DNA of 64,000 nucleotides, taken from the NCBI RefSeq assembly GCF_003355155.1, contig NZ_CP031320.1, positions 2,827,881 through 2,891,880 on the forward strand, written 5' to 3'. The position numbers were made by a program, and so were the translations under genes. Below are positions 28,458 to 37,800 of this stretch, one piece after another (positions within the stretch are counted from its first letter, which is position 1; the number at the start of each line of letters is the position of its first letter). The notes beneath the pieces were generated by a model. It worked only from the letters and a program-made list of their open reading frames with translations, was not told where the DNA came from and searched no databases. Origin of the DNA: Streptomyces armeniacus. Its GTDB lineage: Bacteria; Actinomycetota; Actinomycetes; Streptomycetales; Streptomycetaceae.

Positions 28458-31289
28458 TCAGCCGCCCGCGGCCGCCGACTCGTCGCCCGGCACGGGGAGT
28501 TCGAGGGGCAGGTCCGTACGCCGGCTCACGTTGAGCTTGCGGTACACCCGGGTCAGATGCTGCTCGACCGTGCTGACGGTGACGAACAGCTTGCTCGCGA
28601 TCTGCCGGTTCGTGTGCCCCTGCGAGGCGAGCGCGGCGACCCGCAGCTCCGCGTCGCTCAGCTCGTTGACCGGGTCGTCGACGGGGGTGCCGACGCCGTC
28701 GAACGGCAGCGCCGCGCCGACGATCTCGCGGGGCAGGATGCCGCGCGGCAGCTCCATGTCGCAGTCCTCGGCGATCCGGTAGGCGCGGCGGGCCTGGAGG
28801 CGGGCGCGGGTCTCGTCGCGCAGCGCGTGGTAGGCGCGGCTGAGCTCGGCGACGGTCAGCGCCAGCTCGTAGCCCTGGCCGGCGCTGCTCAGGTTCTCGA
28901 CGGCCTCGTGCAGCAGCGCCGGTGCCTTCGCCGCGTCGCCGGCGCGGGCCAGGACGCGCAGGGACTGGGCGCGTACGGAGGGGTACTCGGCGCCGAGCCG
29001 GGCCAGCTGCTCCAGCGCCAGGTCACGGGCCTGGTCGCGCTTGCCCAGCGCCAGGCAGGCGCCGGCCAGGTCGGTCCGCCAGGGCAGCACGGTGGGGATG
29101 TCGGCGCCCCACTTGCGCATCAGGTCGCCGCAGGTCCAGAAGTCGTCGAGGGCGGCATGCGGGCGGTCGACGGCCATGTAGTAGCGGCCGCGCGCGGCGA
29201 GGTAGCGCAGTCCGGCGACGTTCTGGAACGCCCCTTCGGGGACCGGCATGTTGAGATACGCGGCGGCCTCGTCGTACCGGCCGAGTGCCGTCGTGACGAG
29301 CACCATGTTGGCGATCGGCGCGCCGATCGCCACGCCCCAGCTGCCGGGTGAGATGAGGCTGAGCGCCAGGTGCGCGGGCTCCTCGGCGGCGGCGATACGG
29401 CCCTGCCGTACGGAGATGTCGGCGCGTACGGTCGCGAAGAACGCCTGCCACGTCAGCGCGCCCCGCTTGCCTGCCTCGCGCAGCAGCGTGTCGCACCAGT
29501 GCCCGGCCTCGTCCAGCCGGTCCGCGTACATCAGCGCGCTGAGCGTCGCGACCTCGGTGAGCAGCGTGGCGTCGTCCAGCCGGGCGCCCTGGAGGATCTG
29601 TTCGGCGCGGGTCACGGTGTCCTCGTCGGCGCCGCGGGTCAGCACGGCGCTCAGCAGCGCCGCCGCCCGGGTGGGCCGGCTGCCCGGTGCGGGGGCCGCC
29701 TCCGCCGCTTCGACCTCGGGTCTGACCCGGCCGAACTGCCCGGCGTGCGCGAACCCGAGCCACAGCCGGATCAGTTCGGCGCCCTCGACGGTCTCCGCGC
29801 ACGTGCCCGCGCGCTCGCGCTGGTCGAGGAGTTCGAGTACGGCCGTGGCCTCGTCGCTGCTCCCGTGCCAGACCAGCAGGCCGATCAGGGTCGCCATGTC
29901 GTCCGGTGTCATCCGCCCGGCGCGTGCCGCGGCCGTCAGCTCCGGCAGGTGCCGGGCGGCGGCCAGCGGGTTCACGCGCCACTTGGCGCGGGCCAGCGCC
30001 ATCCGGATCGCGGTCTGTTCGTCCTCGTCGGTGGCCGCGCGCGCCGCGGCCGACAGGCAGTCGACGGCGAAGCCGATGCGGTCGCCGGCCAGCGCCTCGG
30101 TCGCCGCCTCGCGGAGCACCGGTACGCCCCACGGCTCGCTGACGCGGCCCGCGGCGACGAGGTGCGGGGCCAGGCGCGCGGCGGAGACGCCGTGGCCGTG
30201 CAGGATGCGGGCGGCGCGGCCGTGCAGCGCGGCGTTCTCGCCGGCGCGGGTGGTCTGCCGTACGGCGGCGGTGACGGCCGGGTGCCGGAAGCCGCCGCCG
30301 TCGAGCAGGCCCACGGCGTTCAGGCCGCTGAGCGCCTGCTCGGTCATCTCCGGGTCGAGGGCGACGACTTCGCCGAGGACCTCGGGTGACGCGTAGTCCC
30401 CGACGACGGCCAGCGCCTTGGCGGTGCGCAGCATGGCGGGTTCGCAGCGGTAGAGGCAGGTGGCCACGGCCTGGCTGAAGGCGGGGCCGGGGGTGAGTTC
30501 GCCGTTCTCGGTGGCGTCGTTGAGGTGGTCCTCGGCGAGGGCGCGGGCGAGGAGCGGGTTGCCGCCGCTGATCCGGTGGCAGGCGGTGGCCAGTTGGCGG
30601 GAGCGGAACCGGCCCACATAGCCGGCGAGCAGGGCGGCCACGCCTGACTTGGACAGCGGCTTGAGTCTGAGGTGGTGGCAGTGCGGCTGCCGGAACAGCT
30701 CGGCGCGGAACCGCGGGTACTCGCGCTGCAGCAGGGCCTCCTCGGTGAGGACGAGCAGCACGCGGGTGGAGGGCAGGCGGCGGGCGAGATAGAGGAGGCA
30801 CTGCAGGGAGCGGGGATCGGCGTAGTGGACGTCGTCCACGCCGACCACGAGCGGGCCGCGTTCGGCGAGGCCGAACAGGATTCTGCCGAGCCGGCGCGGA
30901 TCGGGCTCGGCCGTCTCCTCGGACACCCCGAGGACGGACTGCACGACGGACTCCACTGCCGGCGGTGCGGCGGCGCGGGCGCCGGGCGGGGGCGCGGCGA
31001 CGTCACCGCGTTCGGCGAGGAGTCCGGCCGCGGCGGTCAGCTGCCCTACGACCTCGAGCGGCAGGACGTACTCCGCGAGGGAGGCGGTGGCCTTGAGGAA
31101 AACGCCGCCGACAGACTCCACGTGGTCCGCGAACCGCTGCAGGAGCGCGGTCTTCCCGCCTGCGACCGGTCCGCTGATGAGCGCGATATTCCCCCGGCCC
31201 TGGGCGCACTCGGCGTAAAGCTGTTCCAGGCATGAGATTTCTTCGGCGCGTTCCACCAAGCTTATGGGGCACACCCGTAGTTCACACAT
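28458..31289 (-). CDS. LuxR-family large ATP-binding regulator (LAL type)
   Basis: A 943-residue regulator. The N-terminal ATPase has Walker A GPVAGGKTALLQRF (about residues 40-53) and Walker B region LVVGVDDVHYAD. The middle is helical repeats. The C-terminus (about 860-930) is a LuxR HTH: LSDAELRVAALASQGHTNRQIASKLFVTVSTVEQHLTRVYRKLNVSRR. LAL proteins often activate macrolide and other polyketide clusters in Streptomyces, so this is the likely activator of the cluster to its right. The start is uncertain: ATG 31289 is touched directly by GAAGGG, while the family start (LVERAEEI) is 11 codons later. Confidence 0.85.
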   Translation of the reverse strand: MCELRVCPISLVERAEEISCLEQLYAECAQGRGNIALISGPVAGGKTALLQRFADHVESVGGVFLKATASLAEYVLPLEVVGQLTAAAGLLAERGDVAAPPPGARAAAPPAVESVVQSVLGVSEETAEPDPRRLGRILFGLAERGPLVVGVDDVHYADPRSLQCLLYLARRLPSTRVLLVLTEEALLQREYPRFRAELFRQPHCHHLRLKPLSKSGVAALLAGYVGRFRSRQLATACHRISGGNPLLARALAEDHLNDATENGELTPGPAFSQAVATCLYRCEPAMLRTAKALAVVGDYASPEVLGEVVALDPEMTEQALSGLNAVGLLDGGGFRHPAVTAAVRQTTRAGENAALHGRAARILHGHGVSAARLAPHLVAAGRVSEPWGVPVLREAATEALAGDRIGFAVDCLSAAARAATDEDEQTAIRMALARAKWRVNPLAAARHLPELTAAARAGRMTPDDMATLIGLLVWHGSSDEATAVLELLDQRERAGTCAETVEGAELIRLWLGFAHAGQFGRVRPEVEAAEAAPAPGSRPTRAAALLSAVLTRGADEDTVTRAEQILQGARLDDATLLTEVATLSALMYADRLDEAGHWCDTLLREAGKRGALTWQAFFATVRADISVRQGRIAAAEEPAHLALSLISPGSWGVAIGAPIANMVLVTTALGRYDEAAAYLNMPVPEGAFQNVAGLRYLAARGRYYMAVDRPHAALDDFWTCGDLMRKWGADIPTVLPWRTDLAGACLALGKRDQARDLALEQLARLGAEYPSVRAQSLRVLARAGDAAKAPALLHEAVENLSSAGQGYELALTVAELSRAYHALRDETRARLQARRAYRIAEDCDMELPRGILPREIVGAALPFDGVGTPVDDPVNELSDAELRVAALASQGHTNRQIASKLFVTVSTVEQHLTRVYRKLNVSRRTDLPLELPVPGDESAAAGG

Positions 31290-31879
31290 CCCTTCGCAGG
31301 CCGCAAGGTTGCCGGTGTGGTCGATGTACTCCGAACGAATTCCGGGCGAGCCACCGCGTGCGCGGGCGCGCACGAGCACTCAGCGAAACGGACTCCTGGG
31401 TACACGGGCGGGATCAGGCCCCGCGTCCGGCGGGCCGTGCGCGGGCCGCTCGCCCGGCGCATGCCGGACCGGGCAGCCGGCCCGGCATGCGGCCTGACCT
31501 GTACGCGACAATCTCGCGGCCACTTGTGGCGCGCACACCGGTCACGCCGGAGCCACCACGGCATCCGGCGCCGGTTCCGGCGTCCACTGGCCCGCTCTCC
31601 CCCGGACATCTTCTCCCCCGCTCACGGCGGTCCCCCGTACTCATGCCTTTAACGGCCGCGGCCCGCAGGCTCCCCCCGTCCTCAACTGCTCACGGAAATG
31701 AAGGGCGTTGAGGACACTCTGTGTTGAGCTTGCCACAAGGACGGGACGCGGACCATACGCAATCCGTGATGGCACGCCTTCGCACGGTGATGCATCGGGC
31801 GTGACCTGAGGCTTCAGGTGCAAATCCATTGCAAATGGGAATGAAAAGCCTCCGTAACTCGCCGGGCCGCAACTCCGCG
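31290..31879. other. 590-bp intergenic region with inverted and direct repeats
   Basis: No gene is supported. GC is lower than average. Visible elements: GTCCTCAAC (31678-31686) and GTTGAGGAC (31707-31715), a perfect nine-bp inverted repeat 20 bases apart, with a further GTTGAG at 31723; ACCTGA (31804-31809) and TCAGGT (31814-31819); TGCAAAT twice (31819-31825, 31830-31836), 11 bp apart. The LAL promoter and the 3' end of the sugar operon fall here. Confidence 0.5.
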
Positions 31880-32899
31880 CTAGCCGTGCGCCGGAACCCG
31901 GCAAGCGCTGTCGCGCACGTGGTCCAGCAACTCCGCCTGCTCGAGCAGCTCCTGTCCCTGCGGCCCGAAGTCCGCGCCGCCGCGCACCGCCTCCGCGAAC
32001 CGCCGGAAGCCGTTGGCGAACTGGTCGTCGGCGGCCAGCGTGAGCTCCTCGACATGGTCCTGCCGTTCCACCCGCAGGACCGTGCGCAGCGTGGGCGGCG
32101 GGCTGAACGCCCTTTCCAGCGTGAGCCGTCCGGAGCTGCCCCACACCGTGTACGCGGACCGGTAGGAGGTCTGGAAGCTGAACGCCAGATCGGCGGGCAC
32201 ACCTTCGCCCGAGCACAGCAGGGCGCTTCCACCGAGGTCGACGCCGTCTCCGGGGCCCCCACCCGAGCCCTCACCCGGGGCCGTACGGAGCACGGAACCC
32301 AGCACGCGCAGGCCGTCGCCGAGGAACAGCCGGGCCGCCCGTACGAGATACGAGCCGAGGTCGAGCAGGGCGCCCCCGCCGAGGTCCGCCCGGTACCGGA
32401 TGTCGTCCGGTTCGCGGGGCGGGATGCCGTACGCGGCGCTGAATGACCTCGGCCGGCCGATGGCGCCGCCGGCTGTCAGCTCGCGGACGAAGGCGTGCTG
32501 CGAGTGGTGGACGAAGGTGAAGTTCTCGGCGGCCCACAGCCCGCGCCGCGCGGCCAGCTTCACCAGGTCCTCGGCCTCCGCGAGGGTGCCGGCCAGCGGC
32601 TTCTCGACGAGTACGTGCTTGCCCTCGCTGAGCGCGCGGTGGGCCCACCGGTGGTGCAGCCCGGTGGGCAGCGGGATGTAGACGGCGTCGATGTCAGTGC
32701 GGGCGAGCAGCCGCTCGTAGCCCTCCACGGGCACGCCCCCGAAGCGCGTCGCGAACCGTTCCGCTTTCGCCCGGTCCCGGCTCGCGCAGGCGGTCAGCTC
32801 CATCTCGGGCACGCGGGCCATGGCGGGCAGCGCGTTCCGCCAGGCGATCTCGGCGCAGCCCAGCAGCCCCATCCGCAGCGGCGTCCGGCTCGGCCCCAT
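31880..32899 (-). CDS. NDP-hexose 3-ketoreductase (Gfo/Idh/MocA family)
   Basis: A 339-residue NAD(P)-dependent enzyme. The Rossmann start is RMGLLGCAEIAWRNALPAMARV, followed by the family signature VYIPLPTGLHHRWAHRALSEGKHVLVEKPLAGTLAEA, with the catalytic EKP. It matches 3-ketoreductases of deoxysugar pathways (KijD10/SpnN type), which reduce the C3 keto group made by the 2,3-dehydratase. That dehydratase gene lies 18 bases upstream in the same operon. I chose ATG 32899 over a TTG two codons earlier. Confidence 0.85.
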   Translation of the reverse strand: MGPSRTPLRMGLLGCAEIAWRNALPAMARVPEMELTACASRDRAKAERFATRFGGVPVEGYERLLARTDIDAVYIPLPTGLHHRWAHRALSEGKHVLVEKPLAGTLAEAEDLVKLAARRGLWAAENFTFVHHSQHAFVRELTAGGAIGRPRSFSAAYGIPPREPDDIRYRADLGGGALLDLGSYLVRAARLFLGDGLRVLGSVLRTAPGEGSGGGPGDGVDLGGSALLCSGEGVPADLAFSFQTSYRSAYTVWGSSGRLTLERAFSPPPTLRTVLRVERQDHVEELTLAADDQFANGFRRFAEAVRGGADFGPQGQELLEQAELLDHVRDSACRVPAHG

Positions 32900-32917
32900 C
32901 GTCAACGCACCATCCCG

Positions 32918-34393
32918 TCACCACAGACTGTGCACGCAGGCCAGCAGGCTGCGTGCCTCGATGTTCAGGTAATGACCGTGCTGCACCAGGTCGTTGAGCT
33001 GGCGGACGGTCATCCAGCAGTGCGTGGCGGGGACTTCGACCGGGAAGTCCGGTCCGGCCTCGACCACGCGGTAGCGCGTACGGGCGTGGAAGAACCTGCC
33101 GCCCTCCTCCGACAGCGTGGTGTCGAAGCGCACCCGTTCCGGATCGGTGCCCGTCGCCGCGCCGCCGAACGGCAGTCCGGCGGCGGCCGCGGCCGGGTCG
33201 CCGCCGGGTGGCACGTACACGGTGGGGCCCAGCTCCACCAGGTCCCGCAGGCCCGGCTGCGGCATCGCCTGCACGAGTACGTGCAGCACGCCGCGGATCG
33301 TACGGGTGAGGAAGACGGCAGCGGCCTCGCCGCGCGGTGCGAGCAGTGGCTGCGACCACTTGCTGACCTCGCGGTTCTCGGCCAGTACCCGGGCGGCCAT
33401 GATGCGGAACTCGCGGCGCTCGTCGTCGGCGATCTCGTCGGCGTCGCGGCGCCAGTTCCGCACGTCGGCCAGCGGGATCAGGTCGACGGACCAGTCCAGC
33501 GCGGTCTTCCGCTCGGTGAACCAGCTGAGCAGCTCGTAGCGGGTGTGCAGCGCGCCGCCCCCCTCGTGCTCCGGCTCGTACGAGCGCAGCAGCGCGTCGG
33601 TGAACGGGCGCGGGTGCGCGGTCGTTCCGGATGTGCCGGGCGCGGCGCCGGTCCGCGCGAGTGAGGCGCGCGGCGGGGCCAGCGGGAGAGAGGCCAGCAC
33701 CGTACGGGCGTCCATGCTCACCAGGTGGTCGACGCCGAGGAGGGCGCGCAGCTGACGGAGCGTGAGCCAGTGGAAGTCCTCGTGCTCCGGGACGTCGCCG
33801 TCCGTCCGCACAACCATGTTCCGGTTCCGCTTGCCCAGGAACCAGGCGCCCTGCTCGGACTGTAGCACATCGACCAGTACGCGGCCCTGGCGCGGCTCCC
33901 GGAAATACTCCAGATAACGGGTGTGCGCGCCGCGGTGCACCCGGCTGTAGTTGCTGCGGGTGGCCTGCACGGTCGGTGAGAGCTGTAACGAGTTGACGTT
34001 TCCCGGCTCCATCTTGGCCTGCATCAGAAAATGCAGCACGCCGTTGAAATACTTGGCCAGGATGCCCAGAATCCCAATTTCCGGCTGGTTCAGCACCGGC
34101 TGTTCCCAGGGCGTTCCGGCCGAGCCGTCCCGCACCCGCAGCCCGGCCACCGTGAAGTAACGGCCGCTGGTGTGCCGCAGGTTGCCGGTGCCGGACTCGA
34201 AGTGCCAGTCGTCCAGCTGCTCGAACGGCACCCGGGTGACCTCGAAGTTCCCGTTCCGGTGCCGGTCGGCCCACCACTCGTGGAAGTGGGACAGCGGCCG
34301 CACCTCGCGGCCCGCGGAAGTCGCCGACAAGGTGAACTCCGAGGCGATTTCCCCATCGGAGCCAGCTTGCGAGGTGGCATTTTCCTTGGTCAC
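32918..34393 (-). CDS. NDP-hexose 2,3-dehydratase (EvaA-like)
   Basis: A 491-residue enzyme that removes the C2 hydroxyl of NDP-4-keto-6-deoxyhexose. It has the internal duplication typical of this family: FHEWWADRHRNGNFEVTRVPFEQLDDWHF leads repeat 1 and LLSWFTERKTALDWSVDLIPLADVRNW leads repeat 2. Both repeats contain G-x-x-H/F-x-V-Q-A blocks (FLMQAKMEPGN, VLVQAMPQPGL). GTG 34393 has GGAGG upstream. Codon 136 (33988-33986) is TTA, so 2-deoxysugar formation should depend on bldA. Its promoter is in the 187-base gap shared with the DrrA-like gene. Confidence 0.9.
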   Translation of the reverse strand: MTKENATSQAGSDGEIASEFTLSATSAGREVRPLSHFHEWWADRHRNGNFEVTRVPFEQLDDWHFESGTGNLRHTSGRYFTVAGLRVRDGSAGTPWEQPVLNQPEIGILGILAKYFNGVLHFLMQAKMEPGNVNSLQLSPTVQATRSNYSRVHRGAHTRYLEYFREPRQGRVLVDVLQSEQGAWFLGKRNRNMVVRTDGDVPEHEDFHWLTLRQLRALLGVDHLVSMDARTVLASLPLAPPRASLARTGAAPGTSGTTAHPRPFTDALLRSYEPEHEGGGALHTRYELLSWFTERKTALDWSVDLIPLADVRNWRRDADEIADDERREFRIMAARVLAENREVSKWSQPLLAPRGEAAAVFLTRTIRGVLHVLVQAMPQPGLRDLVELGPTVYVPPGGDPAAAAAGLPFGGAATGTDPERVRFDTTLSEEGGRFFHARTRYRVVEAGPDFPVEVPATHCWMTVRQLNDLVQHGHYLNIEARSLLACVHSLW

Positions 34394-34513
34394 CGGGCGC
34401 CTCCGTCAGCGTCTTTGAACGCTATTACACGGCGGCCTTCTGAAGCCCCCGTAAGGCGCCGCCAAAGTCTCTCCCAAGCGGCCGAACCAGCCGATATTCA
34501 GGGCCGGTTCTTG

Positions 34514-34543
34514 TTGCGAATTCCGAGTCCCCCGACTTAGCCT
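34514..34543 (+). promoter_or_regulatory. Candidate promoter of the DrrAB-like exporter operon
   Basis: TTGCGA (34514-34519) and TAGCCT (34538-34543) are 18 bp apart and 37 bases before the start, a fair match to the vegetative Streptomyces consensus TTGACN/TAGVNT. AGCCTGAC recurs at 43343-43350 upstream of the acyltransferase/PKS operon. Confidence 0.45.
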
Positions 34544-34580
34544 GACGAACATTATCGGCGTACATCTCCTCGGAGGATCA

Positions 34581-35597
34581 ATGAATGACGCGATGATATG
34601 GGCCGAGGGGCTGTACAAACGATTCGACGGAGCTCCCGCACTCGACGGGCTCAGCCTCCAGGTGCCCGTGGGCCGCGTGTGCGGCCTGCTCGGGCCCAAC
34701 GGCGCCGGCAAGACCACCGCCGTCCGCATCCTCACCACGCTCTGCGACCCCGACGAGGGGCAGGCGCGGATCGACGGACACGACGTCGTGCGCGAGGCCT
34801 ACCAGGTGCGGGCGCGGATCGGTCTCGCGGGCCAGTACGCCGCCCTGGACGAGGCGTTGACCGGCCGCGACAACCTGCGGATGTTCGGCCGCCTCTACCA
34901 CATGTCGCGGCGCGCCTCCCGGCAGCGGGCGGACGAGCTGCTGGACCGGTTCGGCCTGGAGTACGCCGCGGACCGGCTGGTCAGCACGTACTCCGGAGGC
35001 ATGCGCCGCCGCCTCGACCTGATCACGAGCCTGATCATCGCGCCCAAGGTGCTCTTCCTCGACGAGCCCACGACCGGGCTCGACCCGCACAGCCGGAGCG
35101 AGATCTGGGCCACCGTCAGGGAGCTGGTCGCCGAGGGCACGACGGTGCTGCTCACCACCCAGTACCTGGACGAGGCCGACCAGTTGGCCGACGACATCGC
35201 CGTGGTCGACCACGGCCGCATCATCGCCTCCGGTTCGCCGGACGAGCTGAAGGCCCTCATCGGCGACCGGCTCGACGTGGTGCTGGAGGACCCCTCGGGG
35301 CTGGAGCGCGCGGCGAAGCTGCTCGCCGAGTTCGCGGGCACGGGCGAACCGAAGGTGGCGGACGAGCGCATCAGCCTGCCCATCGTGGGCCGCGCGGTCA
35401 CGCTGGTGGACGTCGTACGGGAGCTGGACCGGGCGGGCGCGGCCGCCGCCGACGTGGCGCTGCGCCGCCCGACCCTCGACGAGGTGTTCCTGCATCTGAC
35501 GAAGCGGACCGCCGCCCCCGAGCAGGCCCCCGACCAGACCCCTGACCAGGCCGGCGCCCTCGCGGCGCACGGCACCCACGAGAAGGAGACGGTCTGA
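34581..35597 (+). CDS. Daunorubicin-resistance-type ABC exporter ATPase (DrrA-like)
   Basis: A 338-residue ATP-binding subunit. Walker A LLGPNGAGKTTAVRIL, signature YSGGMRRRLDLITSLI, Walker B VLFLDEPTTGLDP and the H-loop neighbour TTQYLDEADQLADDIAV are in order. The C-terminal extension with LRRPTLDEVFLHLT is typical of DrrA/DRA1 exporters of antibiotics. GGAGG lies seven bases before ATG 34581. The stop overlaps the start of the permease gene by one base (TGATG). Probably exports the product of this cluster and gives self-resistance. Confidence 0.88.
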   Translation: MNDAMIWAEGLYKRFDGAPALDGLSLQVPVGRVCGLLGPNGAGKTTAVRILTTLCDPDEGQARIDGHDVVREAYQVRARIGLAGQYAALDEALTGRDNLRMFGRLYHMSRRASRQRADELLDRFGLEYAADRLVSTYSGGMRRRLDLITSLIIAPKVLFLDEPTTGLDPHSRSEIWATVRELVAEGTTVLLTTQYLDEADQLADDIAVVDHGRIIASGSPDELKALIGDRLDVVLEDPSGLERAAKLLAEFAGTGEPKVADERISLPIVGRAVTLVDVVRELDRAGAAAADVALRRPTLDEVFLHLTKRTAAPEQAPDQTPDQAGALAAHGTHEKETV

Positions 35598-36424
35598 TGG
35601 AGGCCCCCGCCGTTCCCCTGTCGCCCCTCTCCCGCGTCCGCTGGACGCTCACGGACGGGATGACCCTCGCCGTACGGCCGCTGGTGCAGCTGCGGCACCG
35701 GCCGCAGGTGCTGATCGCCGCGCTGGCCTTCCCGGTGATCATGGTGGTGCTGCTCGGCTACGTGCTGGGCAGCGCCGTGGAGGTGCCCGGCGGCGGTGAC
35801 TACCGCGAGTACCTGATGCCGGGCCTGTTCGTGATGATGTCGTTCACGAGCGTGTCCACCAACGCCACCGACGTGGCCGCCGACAACGCGCGCGGCATCA
35901 TGGAGCGGCTGCGCTCCATGCCGATGTCACGGCTCGCCGTGCCGTTCGGGCAGACCGGCGCGGACATCGTGATCGGCAGCATCGCGCTGTCGCTGATGGT
36001 GGGCTGCGGGCTGGCCGTCGGCTGGCAGCCGCACGAGGGCATGATCCGCGCGGCGGCCGCGGTCGGCATCATCATGCTGCTGCGCTACGCGATGAGCTGG
36101 GTCGGCGTGTACATCGGGCTGGTGGCCGGGTCGGAGCAGATGGCCGGGCGGCTCGCGCCGTTCTTCTTCCCGGTGGCGCTCATCTCGACCGCGTTCGTGC
36201 CCACCGACGACATGCCGGCCTGGCTGCGGACGATCGCGAACTGGAATCCGGTGAGCGCGGGCGTCGAGGCCTGCCGCGAGCTGTTCGGCAGCCCCGGCAA
36301 CCTGCCGGAGCACGCCCCGCTGCCGCTCCAGCACCCGGTGGAGGCCAGCCTGCTGTGGGCGGCGGTGCTGCTGGTGGTGTTCGTACCGCTGGCGGTGCGG
36401 GCGTACCGGCTGCGGGGACGCTGA
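35597..36424 (+). CDS. ABC-2 type exporter permease (DrrB-like)
   Basis: A 275-residue membrane protein with about six helices and the ABC-2 core: PQVLIAALAFPVIMVVLLGYVLGSAV near the N-terminus, ADNARGIMERLRSMPMSRLAVPFGQ as cytoplasmic loop, and LAPFFFPVALISTAFVPTDDMPAWLRTIANWNPVSAGVEACRELF near the end. This matches DrrB/nodulation J-like permeases. Coupled to the ATPase gene by a one-base overlap. It ends 32 bases before the convergent histidine kinase gene. Confidence 0.87.
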   Translation: MEAPAVPLSPLSRVRWTLTDGMTLAVRPLVQLRHRPQVLIAALAFPVIMVVLLGYVLGSAVEVPGGGDYREYLMPGLFVMMSFTSVSTNATDVAADNARGIMERLRSMPMSRLAVPFGQTGADIVIGSIALSLMVGCGLAVGWQPHEGMIRAAAAVGIIMLLRYAMSWVGVYIGLVAGSEQMAGRLAPFFFPVALISTAFVPTDDMPAWLRTIANWNPVSAGVEACRELFGSPGNLPEHAPLPLQHPVEASLLWAAVLLVVFVPLAVRAYRLRGR

Positions 36425-36456
36425 CACCCCGTAACCCCCCGCCCGGCCGCCACGCC

Positions 36457-37800
36457 TCACGCGCGCAGCGGCGCCGGCTCCGCCGGTGCCGCCGTCGTGG
36501 GCACGTACGCGGGCAGTTCGGCCTGTACGTGGAAGCCGCCGCCGTCCGGGCCCGCGGTCAGCGTGCCGCCGATCAGCTCGACGCGCTGCCGCAGCCCGGT
36601 CAGGCCCATGCCCGAACCGACCGCGGACAGCAGCGAGTCGGCGGGCCGGTCGGTGGCGGAGTTGCGCACGCTGAGCCGTACGCCGTCGGGGCGGTAGCGC
36701 ACCCGTACCTCCACGCGGGCGCCGGGCGCGTGCTTGCGCACGTTCGTCAGCGCCTCCTGCACGATGCGGTACGCCGTACGGCCGATCACCGGTGAGGCCA
36801 GCGGCGGATCGCCCTCCTCGGTCAACTCCGCCGCCACACCTACCGACTCGGATTCCGCGATGAGCTCCGACAGACCCGGCACGGAAGCCCGTTCCCCGGT
36901 GCCGCCGCCGTCCCCGGCGGCGTCCGGGGCGCCGGGCGCCGCCCCGGCGTCCGCGTCCGCACCGTCGTCGCGGCGCAACAGGCCGACCACGTCCCGCAGT
37001 TCCTCCAGAGCCTGGCAGCCGGTCGCGCGCAGCGCCTCGGCCGCCGCGTGCACGCTCTCGTCCTGCGAGGTGACGCGCAGCGCGCCCGCCTGGAGCACCA
37101 TCAGGCTGACGCGGTGGGTCACCACGTCGTGCATCTCGGCGGCCAGCCGGGCGCGTTCCTCGGCGCGGGCCTGCTCGGCGAGCATGTACCGCTCGCGCTC
37201 CGCGCGGTCGGCCCGCTCGGTGAGCGCGCGCAGCACCCGTTTGCGTGCGGCGCCGTACATGCCGAGCAGCATGCCGACGACGATCAGCATGAGGCTGCGG
37301 AAGGCCACTTCGCCGGTCGGCCCGGCGTTCTCCTCCTCGGCCGCGGAGATCCCGGGGCCCAGCGGCAGCGCCCAGCCCATGAGCAGCGCGCCCAGCAGCA
37401 TGCCCGCCACGGGCAGCCAGCGGGCCCGGCGGTCCCCGGCGAACGCCATCGCGGCGAACGCGGCGAACGGCGCGGCGGGCGTCCACATCAGCATCGTCTC
37501 GAAGTCGACGGACTCGCCCGCGCGCATGACCGAGCCCTCCGCGACGAGTTCCGCCACGGGGACCAGGACGGCCGTGCCGGCGACGATCCAGGCGACGGCG
37601 AGCGGGGCGCGGCGCCGCCAGAACAGGGGCAGCGCCACCGCGCCGAGGAGCACGGCAGTCGCGCCGCCGAACGGCTTCAGCGGCGAGCCGGAGGCCGGTG
37701 CCAGACCGAGGCCGATGAGCAGCGTGGTCACCACGACGACGGCGTCGAAGACGGCGTCCCGCCACGGTTCGAACCGCGGATTCCCGTATGGGCGCTTCAC
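36457..37800 (-). CDS. Sensor histidine kinase (HisKA_3 type), no adjacent response regulator
   Basis: A 447-residue membrane kinase. Five or six hydrophobic segments lie in residues 15-200. The dimerisation/phospho-acceptor helix is EERARLAAEMHDVVTHRVSLMVLQAG with the phospho-accepting His. The HATPase_c domain has the N-box EALTNVRKHAPG and G-box GSGMGLTGLRQRVEL. A low-complexity Ala/Asp/Gly insert (about 315-335) separates the two. GTG 37800 starts VKRPYGNPRF. Normally a NarL-type response regulator gene follows, but here the next gene is the convergent exporter permease and the upstream neighbour is an ABC system, so the kinase appears orphaned. Confidence 0.85.
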   Translation of the reverse strand: MKRPYGNPRFEPWRDAVFDAVVVVTTLLIGLGLAPASGSPLKPFGGATAVLLGAVALPLFWRRRAPLAVAWIVAGTAVLVPVAELVAEGSVMRAGESVDFETMLMWTPAAPFAAFAAMAFAGDRRARWLPVAGMLLGALLMGWALPLGPGISAAEEENAGPTGEVAFRSLMLIVVGMLLGMYGAARKRVLRALTERADRAERERYMLAEQARAEERARLAAEMHDVVTHRVSLMVLQAGALRVTSQDESVHAAAEALRATGCQALEELRDVVGLLRRDDGADADAGAAPGAPDAAGDGGGTGERASVPGLSELIAESESVGVAAELTEEGDPPLASPVIGRTAYRIVQEALTNVRKHAPGARVEVRVRYRPDGVRLSVRNSATDRPADSLLSAVGSGMGLTGLRQRVELIGGTLTAGPDGGGFHVQAELPAYVPTTAAPAEPAPLRA

